Shown here: in pieces, positions 17,958-27,519 of the stretch
Layout of the letters: the number at the start of each line of letters is the position of its first letter
Position numbering within the stretch: position 1 is the first letter of the stretch
Assembly (NCBI GenBank): GCA_019356535.1
Contig: CP037918.1
Location: forward strand, 558,001-622,000
DNA: 64,000 nucleotides
Source of the DNA: Chromatiaceae bacterium
Lineage (GTDB): Bacteria > Pseudomonadota > Gammaproteobacteria > Chromatiales > Chromatiaceae
Reading direction: 5' to 3'
The notes under the pieces: model-generated
Database searches by the model: none
What the model was told of the DNA's origin: nothing
What the model saw: the letters and a program-made list of their open reading frames with translations, nothing else
Program-made: the position numbers and the translations under genes

Positions 17958-19011
17958 ATCTTTCGGGTAGAGAGATCCTGGTGCGCCCGTTGGAGTCGTT
18001 CGGAGAGTGCCCTGCTGTTTTCTTCAGGCGGGCAGTAGCTGCCGCTGGTGTTGGCCGGGATGATCCCGTTGACCCGGAAGCCTGCTGACAGCAGGGGGGT
18101 GGGGAGTTCTGCCTGGCGCAGGTTGATCTGCAGGGCGCCGCCGGCTTCGCACTGGGCTGCGGCGAGGATCATCGTGAATGGCATTCTGTTCGTATTCACC
18201 CATGTTGTGTGATGCTCCCATGAGAACATGGATCAGGGCCGCTGCTTCTTCAGTGTTTGACGCACTTCGAGTGGCAGCTCCTTGTCGATGACGACCTTGT
18301 TGCCGCGCGTGACCAGCAGTTGCGGGGCCGGATTGGGGGCTTGTTGCGCCAGTTGGGGCGAATCCAGGCCTTCGTTGACCTGTTGCTGACCCTCTCGTGG
18401 CGGTGCCGGGGTGGGCATTGGCTGGAGTTCGATCAAATCCTTTTAATTCATCCCGGAAGCTGGCCAGGAGGGTGTCCCTCCGCATGGCCAGCAGGTGCTG
18501 GGTATCGAAGAACGAAGTTTGCAGGCCCACGCTCTCGGGCTTGCGGCAAAGTCCACCAGGGCCTTGCCGATAGTGTCGAGCAGCCGGTCGAGCCCATCGC
18601 ACAAGCGCTGAACAGTCTGGTCGCGCCAAGTGAAGAGTATGGCCTGGGAGGTATTCGCTTTCCATAGCGACGCCGTTTCGGCTTCAATATGGCCATGAGA
18701 GTCGAGGAGTGCCATCTGTAAAGTGTTCAGAATGTCTGGCGGGGAAGGGTGGCAAGACAATGATTGGACAGTCTTTTTATGAAGGTCGGCGCATGGGCTC
18801 GACTCGGATGGACCCGGCGCTGGCGTTACAGCTGCCCTTGTGGTCAAGTTGCAGGATTCGAACTGGTCAGGGAAGTTTGAACAAGTGCCGCATTCCCTCT
18901 CCCGTGCGTGGGGGGCATGTGTTTATCCCCCAGAGTTCCCCGCGCAAGCGTGGGAGGAGCTTGATTCGGAAGCTCCGTGGTGTTTCCGAACGGTTGGTTG
19001 GTCTTTAGAAG
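17958..19011. other. 1.05-kb stretch without an intact gene
   Basis: Between pip and dtd there are only short, frame-disrupted reading frames. The minus strand between about 18233 and 18700 looks like a decayed gene (separate entry). The remainder, including 17958-18230, has a minus-strand open frame whose peptide (LQINLRQAELPTPLLSAGF onward) I do not recognise. Near 18890-18955 lie GC-rich imperfect palindromes (CCCGTGCGTGGG and CCCGCGCAAGCGTGGG). No RNA gene was identified. Confidence 0.6.
18233..18700 (-). pseudogene. frameshifted gene remnant, possibly DUF1631 N-terminus
   Basis: Three minus-strand pieces read as one protein if the frame is switched twice. The first is WRDQTVQRLCDGLDRLLDT followed by IGKALVDFA (near 18550-18640). 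The second is FFDTQHLLAMRRDTLLASF (near 18450-18520). The third is a Pro/Gln-rich tail ending VRQTLKKQRP at 18233. The alternation of a helical ERL-x-LLD block with FFD-x-MR-x-R resembles the N-terminus of DUF1631 proteins from memory. The assignment is tentative, while the broken reading frame is visible. Confidence 0.4.
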
Positions 19012-19449
19012 ATGATCGGGTTATTGCAACGCGTTTCCGAGGCCCGGGTACAGGTCGCCGGCAAGGTGGTCGGCGAGATTGGCCCGGGCTTGCTGGTGCT
19101 GGTCGGAGTGCAGCGTGACGATACCGAGGCGCGAACCGAACGCCTGCTCGAGCGCTTGCTTGGCTACCGGGTGTTCGCCGATGACGCCGGGCGCATGAAC
19201 CGCTCCTTGTGCGAGGTCGGTGGCGGCCTCTTGCTGGTGCCGCAGTTCACTCTCGCCGCCGATACTCGCAAGGGGGCGCGCCCCAGCTTCTCCAGTGCCG
19301 CGCCACCGGACCTGGGACGGCGGCTGTTCGACCACCTGGTAGCGCGTGCGCAAGCTGCCCATCCGCAGGTCGCTACCGGCGTGTTCGGTGCAGACATGCA
19401 GGTCGCGCTGGTCAACGAGGGACCGGTGACCTTCTGGCTGGAGACTTGA
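19012..19449 (+). CDS. dtd: D-aminoacyl-tRNA deacylase
   Basis: 145-residue homodimeric enzyme that hydrolyses D-aminoacyl-tRNAs, recycling tRNA and excluding D-amino acids. It begins [13 protein letters not shown]. It has the PQFTL motif near residue 79 (most relatives have SQFTL, so a Ser-to-Pro change is visible) and the cross-subunit Gly-cisPro loop NEGPVT near the C-terminus. Full family length. It lies 52 bases before hisB on the same strand; its own upstream region is the decayed 18-kb stretch. Confidence 0.95.
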   Translation: MIGLLQRVSEARVQVAGKVVGEIGPGLLVLVGVQRDDTEARTERLLERLLGYRVFADDAGRMNRSLCEVGGGLLLVPQFTLAADTRKGARPSFSSAAPPDLGRRLFDHLVARAQAAHPQVATGVFGADMQVALVNEGPVTFWLET

Positions 19450-19501
19450 CGGTTTCTGTTAGAATGGCCTTTTCTTTCACACAGCCCGGAGAACTCGCCG
19501 G

Positions 19502-20092
19502 ATGGCACGCACTGCCCGCGTAGAGCGCAATACCCTCGAGACCCGCATCACCGTCGAGCTGAACCTCGATGGTACCGGGCAGGCGCGCCTGGAGACCGGC
19601 GTGCCCTTTCTCGAGCACATGCTCGAGCAGATCGCTCGTCACGGGCTGATCGACCTGGATATCGTCGCCGATGGCGACCTGCACATCGACGCCCACCACA
19701 CCGTCGAGGACATTGGCATCACCTTGGGCCAGGCCTTCGCGCAGGCGCTCGGCGACAAGAAGGGTATTCGCCGCTACGGACACGCCTATGTGCCGCTGGA
19801 CGAGGCACTCTCGCGCGTGGTGCTCGATCTGTCCGGTCGCCCGGGGCTGGATTTCCACGTCGATTTCACCCGCGCGATGATCGGCAGTTTCGATGTCGAT
19901 CTGTTCCGAGAGTTCTTCCAGGGCTTCGTCAACCATGCCCTGGTGACCCTGCACATCGACAACCTGCGTGGGGTGAACGCCCATCATCAGGCCGAGACGG
20001 TGTTCAAGGCCTTTGGCCGCGCACTGCGCATGGCCCTGGAGATCGACCCGCGCATGGGGGATGTGGTGCCTTCCACCAAGGGCAGCCTGTAG
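19502..20092 (+). CDS. hisB: imidazoleglycerol-phosphate dehydratase
   Basis: 196-residue monofunctional HisB: dehydrates imidazole glycerol phosphate to imidazole acetol phosphate. The metal-binding motifs [13 protein letters not shown] and [15 protein letters not shown] are intact. It lacks the histidinol-phosphatase half found in enterobacterial HisB, as is usual outside that group. First of five adjacent histidine genes, 14 bases before hisH. Confidence 0.97.
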   Translation: MARTARVERNTLETRITVELNLDGTGQARLETGVPFLEHMLEQIARHGLIDLDIVADGDLHIDAHHTVEDIGITLGQAFAQALGDKKGIRRYGHAYVPLDEALSRVVLDLSGRPGLDFHVDFTRAMIGSFDVDLFREFFQGFVNHALVTLHIDNLRGVNAHHQAETVFKAFGRALRMALEIDPRMGDVVPSTKGSL

Positions 20093-20106
20093 TCCCGGAG
20101 CTTCGC

Positions 20107-20748
20107 ATGAGCCAGAAGATCGCGGTCATCGACTATGGCATGGGCAATCTGCGTTCGGTGTCCAAGGCCATCGAGCACGTCGCCGACGACGCCGAGGTGC
20201 GAGTCACCGACGATGCAGACTGGATCGCGCGTGCTGACCGGGTGGTATTTCCGGGGCAGGGCGCGGCGCGTGACTGCATGGCTGCCATCGGGGGGCACCA
20301 CCTCAACCAGGCGGTGCTGGACGCTGCACACCGCAAGCCCTTTCTCGGCATCTGCATGGGCCTGCAGGTGTTGATGGAGTGGTCCGAAGAGAATGGCGGG
20401 ACCGACTTGCTGGGCCTGTTCATGGGGCGGGTGAAGCGTTTCGACGGTTTGGCGCGCGATGATCGTGGCCTGCCGCTGAAGATCCCGCACATGGGCTGGA
20501 GCCCGGTGGATCAGCGCCGTGAGCACCCCTTGTGGGCGGGCATTCCCGATCATGCCCGCTTCTACTTCGTGCACAGCTACCGGGTGGTGCCCGAGGATCC
20601 GAGCCTGGTGGTGGCGACCACCGACTACGGGGTGCGCTTCACCTCGGCGATTGCGCGCGACAATCTCTTCGCCTGTCAGTTCCATCCCGAGAAGAGTGCG
20701 GAGATGGGGCTGCGCCTGCTCAAGAATTTCGTCGAGTGGAGGCCCTGA
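20107..20748 (+). CDS. hisH: imidazole glycerol phosphate synthase, glutaminase subunit
   Basis: 213-residue class I glutamine amidotransferase that feeds ammonia to HisF. The catalytic Cys lies in [10 protein letters not shown] and the His-x-Glu pair in [19 protein letters not shown] is the family start. Its stop codon shares one base with the hisA ATG at 20748, so translation is coupled. Confidence 0.97.
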   Translation: MSQKIAVIDYGMGNLRSVSKAIEHVADDAEVRVTDDADWIARADRVVFPGQGAARDCMAAIGGHHLNQAVLDAAHRKPFLGICMGLQVLMEWSEENGGTDLLGLFMGRVKRFDGLARDDRGLPLKIPHMGWSPVDQRREHPLWAGIPDHARFYFVHSYRVVPEDPSLVVATTDYGVRFTSAIARDNLFACQFHPEKSAEMGLRLLKNFVEWRP

Positions 20749-21488
20749 TGCTGCTGATCCCCGCCATCGACCTGAAGGACGGAAAGTGTGTGCGCCTGCG
20801 CCAGGGGCGCATGGACGACGACACCGTGTTCTCCGACAACCCGGTGGCTATGGCCGACCGCTGGGTGGCTGCCGGCGGGCGCCGCCTGCACCTGGTCGAT
20901 CTCAACGGCGCCTTCGCCGGCGAGCCGGTCAACGGTGAGGCGATTGCTGCGATTTGTCGCGCCCATCCTGACACCCCCATCCAGGTCGGCGGCGGTATCC
21001 GCGACGAAGCCACTATCGAAGCCTACCTGGAGATTGGTGTGGATTTCTGCATCATCGGTACCCAGGCGGTGAAGGACCCCGATTTCGTATCCCGCGCCTG
21101 CCGAGCCTTTCCAGGGCATATCATCGTCGGGCTGGATGCAAAGGACGGTCAGGTGGCGATCAACGGTTGGGCCGAGCTGACCGAACACCGGGTGATCGAC
21201 CTGGCGCGGCGTTTCGAGGATGCCGGCGTCTCGGCCATCGTCTATACCGACATCGGCCGCGACGGCATGATGCAAGGGGTCAACGTCGAGGCTACCACGG
21301 CCCTGGCCGAGGCCATTGGTATCCCGGTGGTTGCTTCCGGTGGCATCACTGACCTGGACGACATACGCGCTCTGTGCGCGGCGCCCACCGACAACATCCT
21401 GGGGGCCATCACCGGGCGGGCCATCTACGAGGGTACGCTGGACCTTGCTGAGGGGCAGCGTCTGGCCGACGAGTTGAGCGGGGCCTGA
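20748..21488 (+). CDS. hisA: ProFAR isomerase
   Basis: 246-residue TIM barrel, 1-(5-phosphoribosyl)-5-[(5-phosphoribosylamino)methylideneamino]imidazole-4-carboxamide isomerase. Catalytic Asp residues lie in PAIDLKDG (N-terminal) and [11 protein letters not shown]. Phosphate-binding loops QVGGGIR and ASGGI are present. The start at 20748 (ATG overlapping the hisH TGA) is chosen because the product then begins MLLIPAIDL, and the longer frame from 20532 is within hisH. Confidence 0.97.
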   Translation: MLLIPAIDLKDGKCVRLRQGRMDDDTVFSDNPVAMADRWVAAGGRRLHLVDLNGAFAGEPVNGEAIAAICRAHPDTPIQVGGGIRDEATIEAYLEIGVDFCIIGTQAVKDPDFVSRACRAFPGHIIVGLDAKDGQVAINGWAELTEHRVIDLARRFEDAGVSAIVYTDIGRDGMMQGVNVEATTALAEAIGIPVVASGGITDLDDIRALCAAPTDNILGAITGRAIYEGTLDLAEGQRLADELSGA

Positions 21489-21489
21489 G

Positions 21490-22248
21490 ATGGGACTGGC
21501 CAAGCGTATCATCCCCTGCCTGGACGTGGACGCCGGCCGCGTGGTCAAGGGTGTGCAGTTCGTGGACATCCGCGATGCCGGCGATCCGGTGGAAGTCGCC
21601 CGCCGCTACAACGAGGAAGGCGCCGATGAGATCACTTTCCTCGATATTACTGCCACCTCGGACGACCGGGAGACCCTGGTGCACGTGGTCGAGCAGGTGG
21701 CCTCGGAGGTGTTCATCCCGCTCACCGTGGGTGGTGGCATCCGCAAACCCGAGGACGTGCTCACCATGCTGCATGCTGGCGCCGACAAGGTGGCGATCAA
21801 CTCCGCGGCGGTGAAAAATCCCGAGTTCGTGCGCGAGGTCACCGAACGCTTTGGCTCCCAGTGTATCGTGGTGGCCATCGATGCCAAGCGGGTGGGCGAT
21901 CACTGGGAGATCTTCACGCATGGCGGGCGCAAGCCCACGGGGATCGATGCGGTGGAATGGGCGCGCCGCATGGCCGACTATGGCGCCGGTGAGATCCTGC
22001 TCACCAGCATGGATCGTGACGGCACCCGGATCGGTTTCGACAACGAGCTGACCCGTGCGGTGGCCGAAGCGGTGTCCATCCCGGTGATTGCCTCCGGTGG
22101 GGTGGGCGAATTGCAGCACCTGGTCGATGGCGTCAAGATGGGCGGCGCGGATGCGGTGCTGGCCGCCTCGATCTTCCATTTTGGCGAATTCAGCATCGGC
22201 GAGGCCAAGCGCTACATGGCCGAGCACGGTGTGGAGGTGCGGTTGTGA
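21490..22248 (+). CDS. hisF: imidazole glycerol phosphate synthase, cyclase subunit
   Basis: 252-residue TIM barrel that closes the imidazole ring and releases AICAR. Catalytic Asp lies in [15 protein letters not shown], and the second in TSMDRDGT. Begins one base after the hisA stop and overlaps hisE by four bases. In many Gammaproteobacteria hisI intervenes between hisF and hisE; here it does not. Confidence 0.97.
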   Translation: MGLAKRIIPCLDVDAGRVVKGVQFVDIRDAGDPVEVARRYNEEGADEITFLDITATSDDRETLVHVVEQVASEVFIPLTVGGGIRKPEDVLTMLHAGADKVAINSAAVKNPEFVREVTERFGSQCIVVAIDAKRVGDHWEIFTHGGRKPTGIDAVEWARRMADYGAGEILLTSMDRDGTRIGFDNELTRAVAEAVSIPVIASGGVGELQHLVDGVKMGGADAVLAASIFHFGEFSIGEAKRYMAEHGVEVRL

Positions 22249-22565
22249 GCGATGTTCTCTACGAACTGGCCGCGGTGCTCGAGGCACGCAAGCAGGCCGA
22301 TCCCGACAGCTCCTATGTGGCGCAGTTGTACCACAAGGGGTTGGATGCCATTCTCAAGAAGATCGGCGAGGAGGCCACCGAGACGGTGATGGCGGCCAAG
22401 GACGGGGTGCCGGAGAAACTCGTCTACGAAGTGGCTGACCTGTGGTTCCATACCCTGGTACTGCTGGCACAGCAGGGGCTGGGGCCGGATGCGGTGCTGG
22501 AGGAACTGCGGCGTCGTTTCGGGCTGTCGGGGCTCGAGGAGAAGGCCGCGCGCGGCGAGCAATGA
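22245..22565 (+). CDS. hisE: phosphoribosyl-ATP pyrophosphatase
   Basis: 106-residue MazG-like alpha-helical enzyme catalysing the second step of histidine synthesis. The motif [17 protein letters not shown] with the metal-binding EExxE pattern and [15 protein letters not shown] are diagnostic. It is the stand-alone form, not fused to hisI. Begins with the GTG at 22245, overlapping hisF (GTGA). Confidence 0.96.
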   Translation: MSDVLYELAAVLEARKQADPDSSYVAQLYHKGLDAILKKIGEEATETVMAAKDGVPEKLVYEVADLWFHTLVLLAQQGLGPDAVLEELRRRFGLSGLEEKAARGEQ

Positions 22566-22624
22566 AATTTCTGGGCAATCTAGGCGTCTGAAGATTCAGG
22601 TACCCGTTCACGAGGAGAAGGCAA

Positions 22625-22861
22625 ATGGGTTTTAGTGGAATCAGTATCTGGCAGTTGTTGATCATCCTGGTGATCGTGTTGCTGCTGTTTGGCACCAAGC
22701 GGCTGCGTAACCTGGGCAGCGATCTGGGCAACGCGGTCAAGGGCTTCAAGAAGGCGGTGAGTGACAGCGAGAGCAAGCCCGAGGAGCCGCAGAAGCTCGA
22801 GGCCGAGAAAAAGGTGATCGAAGGCGAGGCGGTCAAGGAAGAAGACAAGAACAAGTCGTAA
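22625..22861 (+). CDS. tatA: twin-arginine translocase subunit TatA
   Basis: 78 residues: N-terminal transmembrane helix ([16 protein letters not shown]), the conserved [14 protein letters not shown] hinge and amphipathic helix, then a charged tail. Forms the Tat pore. AGGAG lies 8 bases before the ATG (GAGGAGAAGGCAAATG). First gene of tatABC, 59 bases after hisE. Confidence 0.96.
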   Translation: MGFSGISIWQLLIILVIVLLLFGTKRLRNLGSDLGNAVKGFKKAVSDSESKPEEPQKLEAEKKVIEGEAVKEEDKNKS

Positions 22862-22873
22862 GCGATCCCGACC

Positions 22874-23206
22874 ATGTTCGATGTTGGATTCTTCGAGCTA
22901 CTGCTGATCGGCTTGGTGGCGCTGCTGGTGATCGGTCCCGAGCGCCTGCCGAAAGTGGCGCGCACCGCCGGCATGTGGGTGGGGCGTGCGCGTCGCCTGG
23001 TGCGCAGCGTCAAGGACGACATCGACCGCGAGATCCAGGCCGAGGAATACAAGCGCTTGCTCGAGGAACAGAACCTGGCCGGCTCGGTGCACGAGATCAT
23101 CGAGGACACCCGCAAGGAAGTCGATGGGATCGGCAAGGCCACGCGTGAGGCCGCCGATGCTGCACGTGATGCCGGCGTAGCGCAGAAGGACGAAGCCAAG
23201 GGATGA
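22874..23206 (+). CDS. tatB: twin-arginine translocase subunit TatB
   Basis: 110 residues. Transmembrane helix with the TatB-type Glu ([18 protein letters not shown]), then [13 protein letters not shown] and a long amphipathic helix. With TatC it forms the twin-arginine signal receptor. Lies 12 bases after tatA and overlaps tatC by 4 bases. Confidence 0.95.
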   Translation: MFDVGFFELLLIGLVALLVIGPERLPKVARTAGMWVGRARRLVRSVKDDIDREIQAEEYKRLLEEQNLAGSVHEIIEDTRKEVDGIGKATREAADAARDAGVAQKDEAKG

Positions 23207-24324
23207 GCGATACCCTCCCCGAACAGCCCTTCATGGCCCACCTGCTGGAGCTGCGTGACCGCCTGATGCGCTCGGTGCTGGCGGTGCTGGTCCTGCTGCT
23301 GGCGCTGTTCCCCTTCGGCAACGACATCTACACCTTCATCGCCGACCCGCTGATGCGGGTGTTGCCCGAAGGCACTTCCATGATCGCCACCAAGGTGGCC
23401 TCACCTTTCCTGACGCCATTCAAGCTGTCGCTGGTTGCGGCGGTATTCCTGGGCATGCCCTACCTGCTCTACCAGCTCTGGTCCTTCATCGCACCGGGAC
23501 TCTACCAGCACGAGAAGCGCCTCGCCCTGCCGCTGCTGGCTTCAAGCATCGTGCTGTTCTATCTAGGCGCAGTGTTCGCCTATGTGGTGGTGTTCCCGTT
23601 GGTATTCGCCTTTCTAACCAGCACTGCGCCCGAGGGCGTGCTGGTGATGACCGACATCAGCGAATATCTCGATTTCGTGCTCACCCTGTTCTTTGCCTTC
23701 GGCCTGGCTTTCCAGGTGCCAGTGGCCACCATACTGCTGGTGCTCGCCGGCATGACCACCCCCGACCGGCTGGCGGGCAAGCGTCCCTACGTGGTGGTCG
23801 GTGCCTTCGTCATCGGCATGCTGCTCACCCCGCCCGATGTCATCTCCCAGACCCTGCTGGCGGTACCCATGTGGCTGCTGTTCGAGTTGGGTGTGTTCCT
23901 CTCGCGCCTGGTGGTGCGCGGGCGTGAGAAGGAGCCGGAAGACAACGCGGAGGCCGAGCCGGCCATGGCGGCTGCGGGTGCCGGGATGGTCGCCCCTGTC
24001 GCGGATGCGGCATCCGAGGAGGACACCTATCGTCCGCTCACCGACGAGGAGATGGAGGCCGAGCTCGATGCCATGGAAGACGAGGACGACGACGATGAGG
24101 GCGATGGCGAAGGGACGCAGGAGGATGCTGAGCAGTCGGCCGACTCGTCCGAACCCGAGGCGTTCGTACCCGATGCGGTGGATGAAAAGCTCGAACGGGT
24201 GATGAAGCTGCGTGACGAGGAGCGCTATGCCGAGGCCCGCAGCCTGCTCTACGAGGTGCTGGCCGAAGGCAACGAGTTGCAGGTGAGGGTCGCGCGCAAC
24301 ATCCTCGAGCAGCTCGATAGCTGA
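23203..24324 (+). CDS. tatC: TatC with an acidic, FimV-like C-terminal extension
   Basis: 373 residues, about 120 longer than typical TatC. Residues 1-239 form the normal six-helix receptor, with [27 protein letters not shown] and [10 protein letters not shown] conserved. Residues 240-373 are an added cytoplasmic tail: an Ala/Pro-rich linker, a strongly acidic stretch (about 280-322, including DEDDDDEGD), then a helical segment 327-373. That segment contains [17 protein letters not shown] and ARNILEQL, resembling the C-terminal TPR-like domain of FimV. The tail is in frame with no intervening stop, so it is a true part of the protein. Confidence 0.93.
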   Translation: MSDTLPEQPFMAHLLELRDRLMRSVLAVLVLLLALFPFGNDIYTFIADPLMRVLPEGTSMIATKVASPFLTPFKLSLVAAVFLGMPYLLYQLWSFIAPGLYQHEKRLALPLLASSIVLFYLGAVFAYVVVFPLVFAFLTSTAPEGVLVMTDISEYLDFVLTLFFAFGLAFQVPVATILLVLAGMTTPDRLAGKRPYVVVGAFVIGMLLTPPDVISQTLLAVPMWLLFELGVFLSRLVVRGREKEPEDNAEAEPAMAAAGAGMVAPVADAASEEDTYRPLTDEEMEAELDAMEDEDDDDEGDGEGTQEDAEQSADSSEPEAFVPDAVDEKLERVMKLRDEERYAEARSLLYEVLAEGNELQVRVARNILEQLDS

Positions 24325-24510
24325 GCGGCGACCGCCTGCAGCGCCGTTGCTGCCTTCTGCTCCGCCGCTCGCAGTTCCCTTCTTGCTTTTCCTCCCCTGT
24401 TTTTTCCTCCCCCCCGGCAATTGCGGAAGGCCAGGAGAGGGCGCGGCTGAACCTCCGCAGCCACTCGGGGGGCTGTATTCTTGTCCGGTATCCTCGACGC
24501 GGAGTCCTCC

Positions 24511-26310
24511 ATGCGCATTCTCTTTCTCCTGCTGTTGATCCTGGCGTTGCCCGCCACGGCATTGCAAAACCGGCTGGCTGGTCACCCCTCGCCCTACCTG
24601 GCCATGCACGGCGAGGATCCCGTCGCCTGGCAGGACTGGGACCCGAAGTTGCTTGAACAGGCGCAGCGCGAGGGCAAGCTGCTGTTCATCTCCAGCGGGT
24701 ATTTCTCCTGTTACTGGTGCCACGTGATGCAGAAAGAGAGCTACCGTGATCCCGAGATCGCGGCCTTTCTCAACCAGCACTTCATCCCGGTGAAGGTAGA
24801 CCGTGAGCTGCACCCGGCACTGGATGCCTACTTGATCGATTACACCGAGCGCACCACCGGGCGCGCGGGCTGGCCACTGAACGTCTTTCTCACGCCCGAG
24901 GGTTATCCGCTGATCGGCATGAGTTACCTGCCATCGAAGCGCTTTGTACAAGTCATCGCCAAGCTGGCCGCTGCCTGGCAGGACGACCCGGCACGCCTGC
25001 GCCAACTGGCTCGCCAGGCCCTGTTGGAGCTGATCGCCGATCCGGTGGGCAAGCTGCCCGAACCGGTGTCCCCGGATACTCTGCGTACCCGTTTCCTGCA
25101 CCAGGTGCTGGCCCTGGCCGATCCGCTGGAGGGTGGCTTCGGTGAGCAGAACAAGTTCCCCATGGCGCCGCAGCTCGAGGCCACCCTGCGCCTGTTGCGC
25201 GGCAGGGAACACCGACAGCTCGATGCCTGGCTGCAGCTTACCCTCGACCAGATAAAGGACCAGGGGCTGCGCGATCACCTGGCCGGAGGCTTCTATCGCT
25301 ATACCGTCGATCCATCCTGGCAGGTGCCGCATTTCGAGAAGATGCTCTATACCCAGGCGCTGCTGGCACGGGTCTACCTGCTGGCGGCCGAGCGCTTCGG
25401 CCGGCAGGACTACGCGGACATCGCTGCCGAGACCCTGGACTTCGTGCGCGAGCGCATGCGCGGTCCCCAGGGCCTGTTCATCGCCAGCTTCTCGGCGACC
25501 GACGAGGCCGGCGAGGAGGGTGGCAGTTATCTCTGGCACGAGGACGAACTGAAACATCTGCTCAAGGGCAAGGACCTGGAATTGGCGCGACGTCACTGGG
25601 GCATGACCGGTACGCCGCCGATCGACGGGGGCTGGTTGCCGCGCCGGGGCGAGACGGTCGAGGAACTGGCCAAGGCGTTGAAGTTGTCGCCGGCCGAAGT
25701 GAGGCGGCGGTTGCAGGCCATTCGTCAGCGCCTGCTGGCCGCACGCGACCAGCGGGACCTGCCGGCCGACACCAAGGAGGTTGCGGGCTGGAACGGCCTG
25801 ATGATCGGCAGCCTGGCGATGGCGGGTAAACGACTGCAGCGTGAGGATCTGGTCGAGGCTGCCGTGGCGCTGGCGTATCGCCTGCGTGAACGCCTGTGGC
25901 GGCAGGAGGCGCTGTGGCGTGCCCGTGATGGTGACCGCCAGGTAGGTACGGCCAGTCTGTCCGACTATGCCTATGTGGCCGAGGGGCTGGATCGGCTGCT
26001 CGCCGTGCGGCCCGATCCGCAACTGGCAGCCTGGCGCAAGGAGCTGCTCGAACAGGCCTGGCAACGGTTTCATGCGCCGCGTGGCTGGCGCCTGGCCGAG
26101 CATCCCGACCTGCCGGGCATGGGCGAGTCACCGGTGATCCAGGACGGGGCCTTGCCGTCGGCCGCTGCCATGGTGCTGCGGCTGGGTCTGCAAGGTGGTG
26201 ACGAACGGGTCCGCCAGGCCGCCGCCGAGGCTCTGCCACGCATCCAGGAGGAACCCTTCTGGTATGCGAGCTGGGTCGAGGCCCTGGTGGTAGGGCGTGC
26301 CGGCGCGTAA
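24511..26310 (+). CDS. secreted DUF255 thioredoxin-fold protein, 3' end replaced by an IS
   Basis: 599 residues. Signal peptide MRILFLLLLILALPATA, then a thioredoxin-like DUF255 domain with the CxxC active site Cys67-Cys70 (SGYFSCYWCHVMQKESY). The following alpha/alpha-toroid region resembles the YyaL/SPATA20 family (NKFPMAPQLEATLRL, PHFEKMLYTQALLARVYL, NGLMIGSLAMAG). Start at 24511 has GGAG 6 bases upstream. The stop codon (26308-26310) belongs to the IS end. Removing the IS and one GGCG copy restores about 25 further codons to a TAA at 27583. Likely a periplasmic thiol/disulfide protein; the glycosidase-like half has no proven activity. Confidence 0.85.
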   Translation: MRILFLLLLILALPATALQNRLAGHPSPYLAMHGEDPVAWQDWDPKLLEQAQREGKLLFISSGYFSCYWCHVMQKESYRDPEIAAFLNQHFIPVKVDRELHPALDAYLIDYTERTTGRAGWPLNVFLTPEGYPLIGMSYLPSKRFVQVIAKLAAAWQDDPARLRQLARQALLELIADPVGKLPEPVSPDTLRTRFLHQVLALADPLEGGFGEQNKFPMAPQLEATLRLLRGREHRQLDAWLQLTLDQIKDQGLRDHLAGGFYRYTVDPSWQVPHFEKMLYTQALLARVYLLAAERFGRQDYADIAAETLDFVRERMRGPQGLFIASFSATDEAGEEGGSYLWHEDELKHLLKGKDLELARRHWGMTGTPPIDGGWLPRRGETVEELAKALKLSPAEVRRRLQAIRQRLLAARDQRDLPADTKEVAGWNGLMIGSLAMAGKRLQREDLVEAAVALAYRLRERLWRQEALWRARDGDRQVGTASLSDYAYVAEGLDRLLAVRPDPQLAAWRKELLEQAWQRFHAPRGWRLAEHPDLPGMGESPVIQDGALPSAAAMVLRLGLQGGDERVRQAAAEALPRIQEEPFWYASWVEALVVGRAGA

Positions 26311-26319
26311 GCTTCCCCG

Positions 26320-27177
26320 TCAAGTAGACATTTTAAAAGTAGAGTTTCCCGCCACCTGTTTGGCATACAAGCTGGGCGGCAACCCACCCAGCGCATCATG
26401 AGGTCGCAGGTCGTTGTACTCCATCAACCAGCGACCGGTAATCTCCCGGACCTCGTCCAGGCTGCGAAAGAGATACAGGTTCAGCACCTCATTCCGGTAG
26501 GTCCGGTTGAAACGCTCGATATAGGCGTTCTGATTGGGCTTCCCCGGCTGGATGTACTGGATGACGACACCGTTGTCCCGGCACCAGCGCCGAAAGTCGT
26601 CGCTCAGAAATTCCGGGCCGTTGTCCACCCGAATGGTTTCGGGACAGCGGCCCTGCGCCTTCAGCTGCTCCAGGGTCCGCACCACGCGGGGCGCCCGAAG
26701 CGAGGTGTCGATCTCGATGTACAACGCCTCCCGGTTGAAGTCGTCAATCAAATTGAACGTGCGAAAACGGGTCCCGTGATACAGAGTGTCGCTCATGAAG
26801 TCGGCAGACCATACCTGGTCCGGGTATTGGGGCACCACCAGGGGTTCCCGAATCCGGGCAGGCAGCCGCCGGCGGGTTCGGCGTGGCTGGTTCAGACCCA
26901 GTGCACGATACACCCGGTACACCCGCTTGTGGTTCCAGGAATGCCCTTTGGCCCGAAGCCGGGCAAAGCACTTCCAGAATCCCCAGCGAGGGTGTGCCTC
27001 GACCAGATCGTTGAGCGCATCGATGATTTCAGAATCCTGCTCCTGCCGATGATCCGGTTCCTGGTACCACGCCGACCGGGAAAGCCCTACACAACGACAG
27101 CTCCTTGCAATGGAAAGGGAATGTTCCCTGACCAGATACTCCGCCGCCTCTCGCTTCTCGGGCGGCGTCAGAGTTTT
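26320..27177 (-). CDS. IS3-family transposase OrfB (DDE integrase), made by -1 frameshift
   Basis: Integrase-core frame read from the slippery site (27174-27181) to the stop at 26320, about 285 residues. The first part (PPEKREAAEYLVREH, SLSIARSCRCVGLSRSAWYQ) is an HTH-like region. The catalytic DDE triad is visible as D in VWSADFMSD, D in IRVDNGPEFLSD and E in NAYIERFNRTYRNEVL. No stop interrupts this frame between 27177 and 26320. It has no good independent start upstream, so it is probably produced as an OrfAB fusion. An in-frame ATG exists only at 26922. Confidence 0.9.
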   Translation of the reverse strand, partial: KTLTPPEKREAAEYLVREHSLSIARSCRCVGLSRSAWYQEPDHRQEQDSEIIDALNDLVEAHPRWGFWKCFARLRAKGHSWNHKRVYRVYRALGLNQPRRTRRRLPARIREPLVVPQYPDQVWSADFMSDTLYHGTRFRTFNLIDDFNREALYIEIDTSLRAPRVVRTLEQLKAQGRCPETIRVDNGPEFLSDDFRRWCRDNGVVIQYIQPGKPNQNAYIERFNRTYRNEVLNLYLFRSLDEVREITGRWLMEYNDLRPHDALGGLPPSLYAKQVAGNSTFKMST

Positions 27178-27434
27178 TTTTCGATCAGATCCTTCATCGC
27201 CTGGTTTTCCAGTGCCAGATCGGCGTACATGCGTTTGAGCCTGGCGTTTTCAGCCTCCAGCTCCTTCATCCGCTTGAGCTCGGAGACGCTCATGCCGCCG
27301 TACTTGCTCTTCCAGTTGTAGAAGGTGGCATCGGAGATGCCGTGCTTGCGGCAGATGTCCCGCACCTTCATCCCCGAATCCGCTTCGTGGAGAATCGCCA
27401 CGATCTGACTCTCGGTGAATCGTGATTTCCTCAT
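27168..27434 (-). CDS. IS3-family OrfA (HTH, leucine zipper)
   Basis: 88 residues. The helix-turn-helix (ESQIVAILHEADSG, VRDICRKHGISDATFYNWK) is followed by a leucine-zipper segment (LKRMKELEAENARLKRMYA). It ends GAA AAA AAA CTC TGA on the minus strand. The A8 run at 27174-27181 allows a -1 shift into the integrase frame just before this stop, the standard IS3-family arrangement. AGGAGG lies upstream of the ATG at 27434. Confidence 0.93.
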   Translation of the reverse strand: MRKSRFTESQIVAILHEADSGMKVRDICRKHGISDATFYNWKSKYGGMSVSELKRMKELEAENARLKRMYADLALENQAMKDLIEKKL

Positions 27435-27519
27435 CTGAACCTCCTGGCTGGGGGTGGCCAGAAAGCTCTACTTTACACCTGTCCGGGATCAGGGGAAGCT
27501 TACGGGCGAGGGAATCGCT

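Larger units (their letters stand above)
26306..27504 (-). mobile_element. complete IS3-family insertion sequence (1199 bp)
   Basis: Terminal inverted repeats CGTAAGCTTCCCC at 26306-26318 and its exact complement at 27492-27504 are 13 bp and perfect. Imperfect identity continues inward (AAAGTAGAG in both). Directly outside both ends lies GGCG (26302-26305 and 27505-27508), a 4-bp target duplication, as made by the IS407-type subgroup. Inside are orfA and orfB joined by an A8 slippery run. Intact ends, duplication and frames point to a recent, possibly active copy. Confidence 0.93.

Noticed and set aside
18845..18875. tRNA T-arm-like GGATTCGAAC
   Set aside because: The flanking bases do not pair as a T-stem and no acceptor or anticodon arm is found within 80 bases.
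18890..18960. CRISPR-like GTTCCCCGCG pattern
   Set aside because: The palindromes CCCGTGCGTGGG and CCCGCGCAAGCGTGGG are only 37 bases apart, differ from each other, and have no third copy or spacer periodicity.
23614..26103. An 829-residue minus-strand frame opposite tatC and the DUF255 gene
   Set aside because: Both plus-strand genes show clear family motifs; the antisense product does not.
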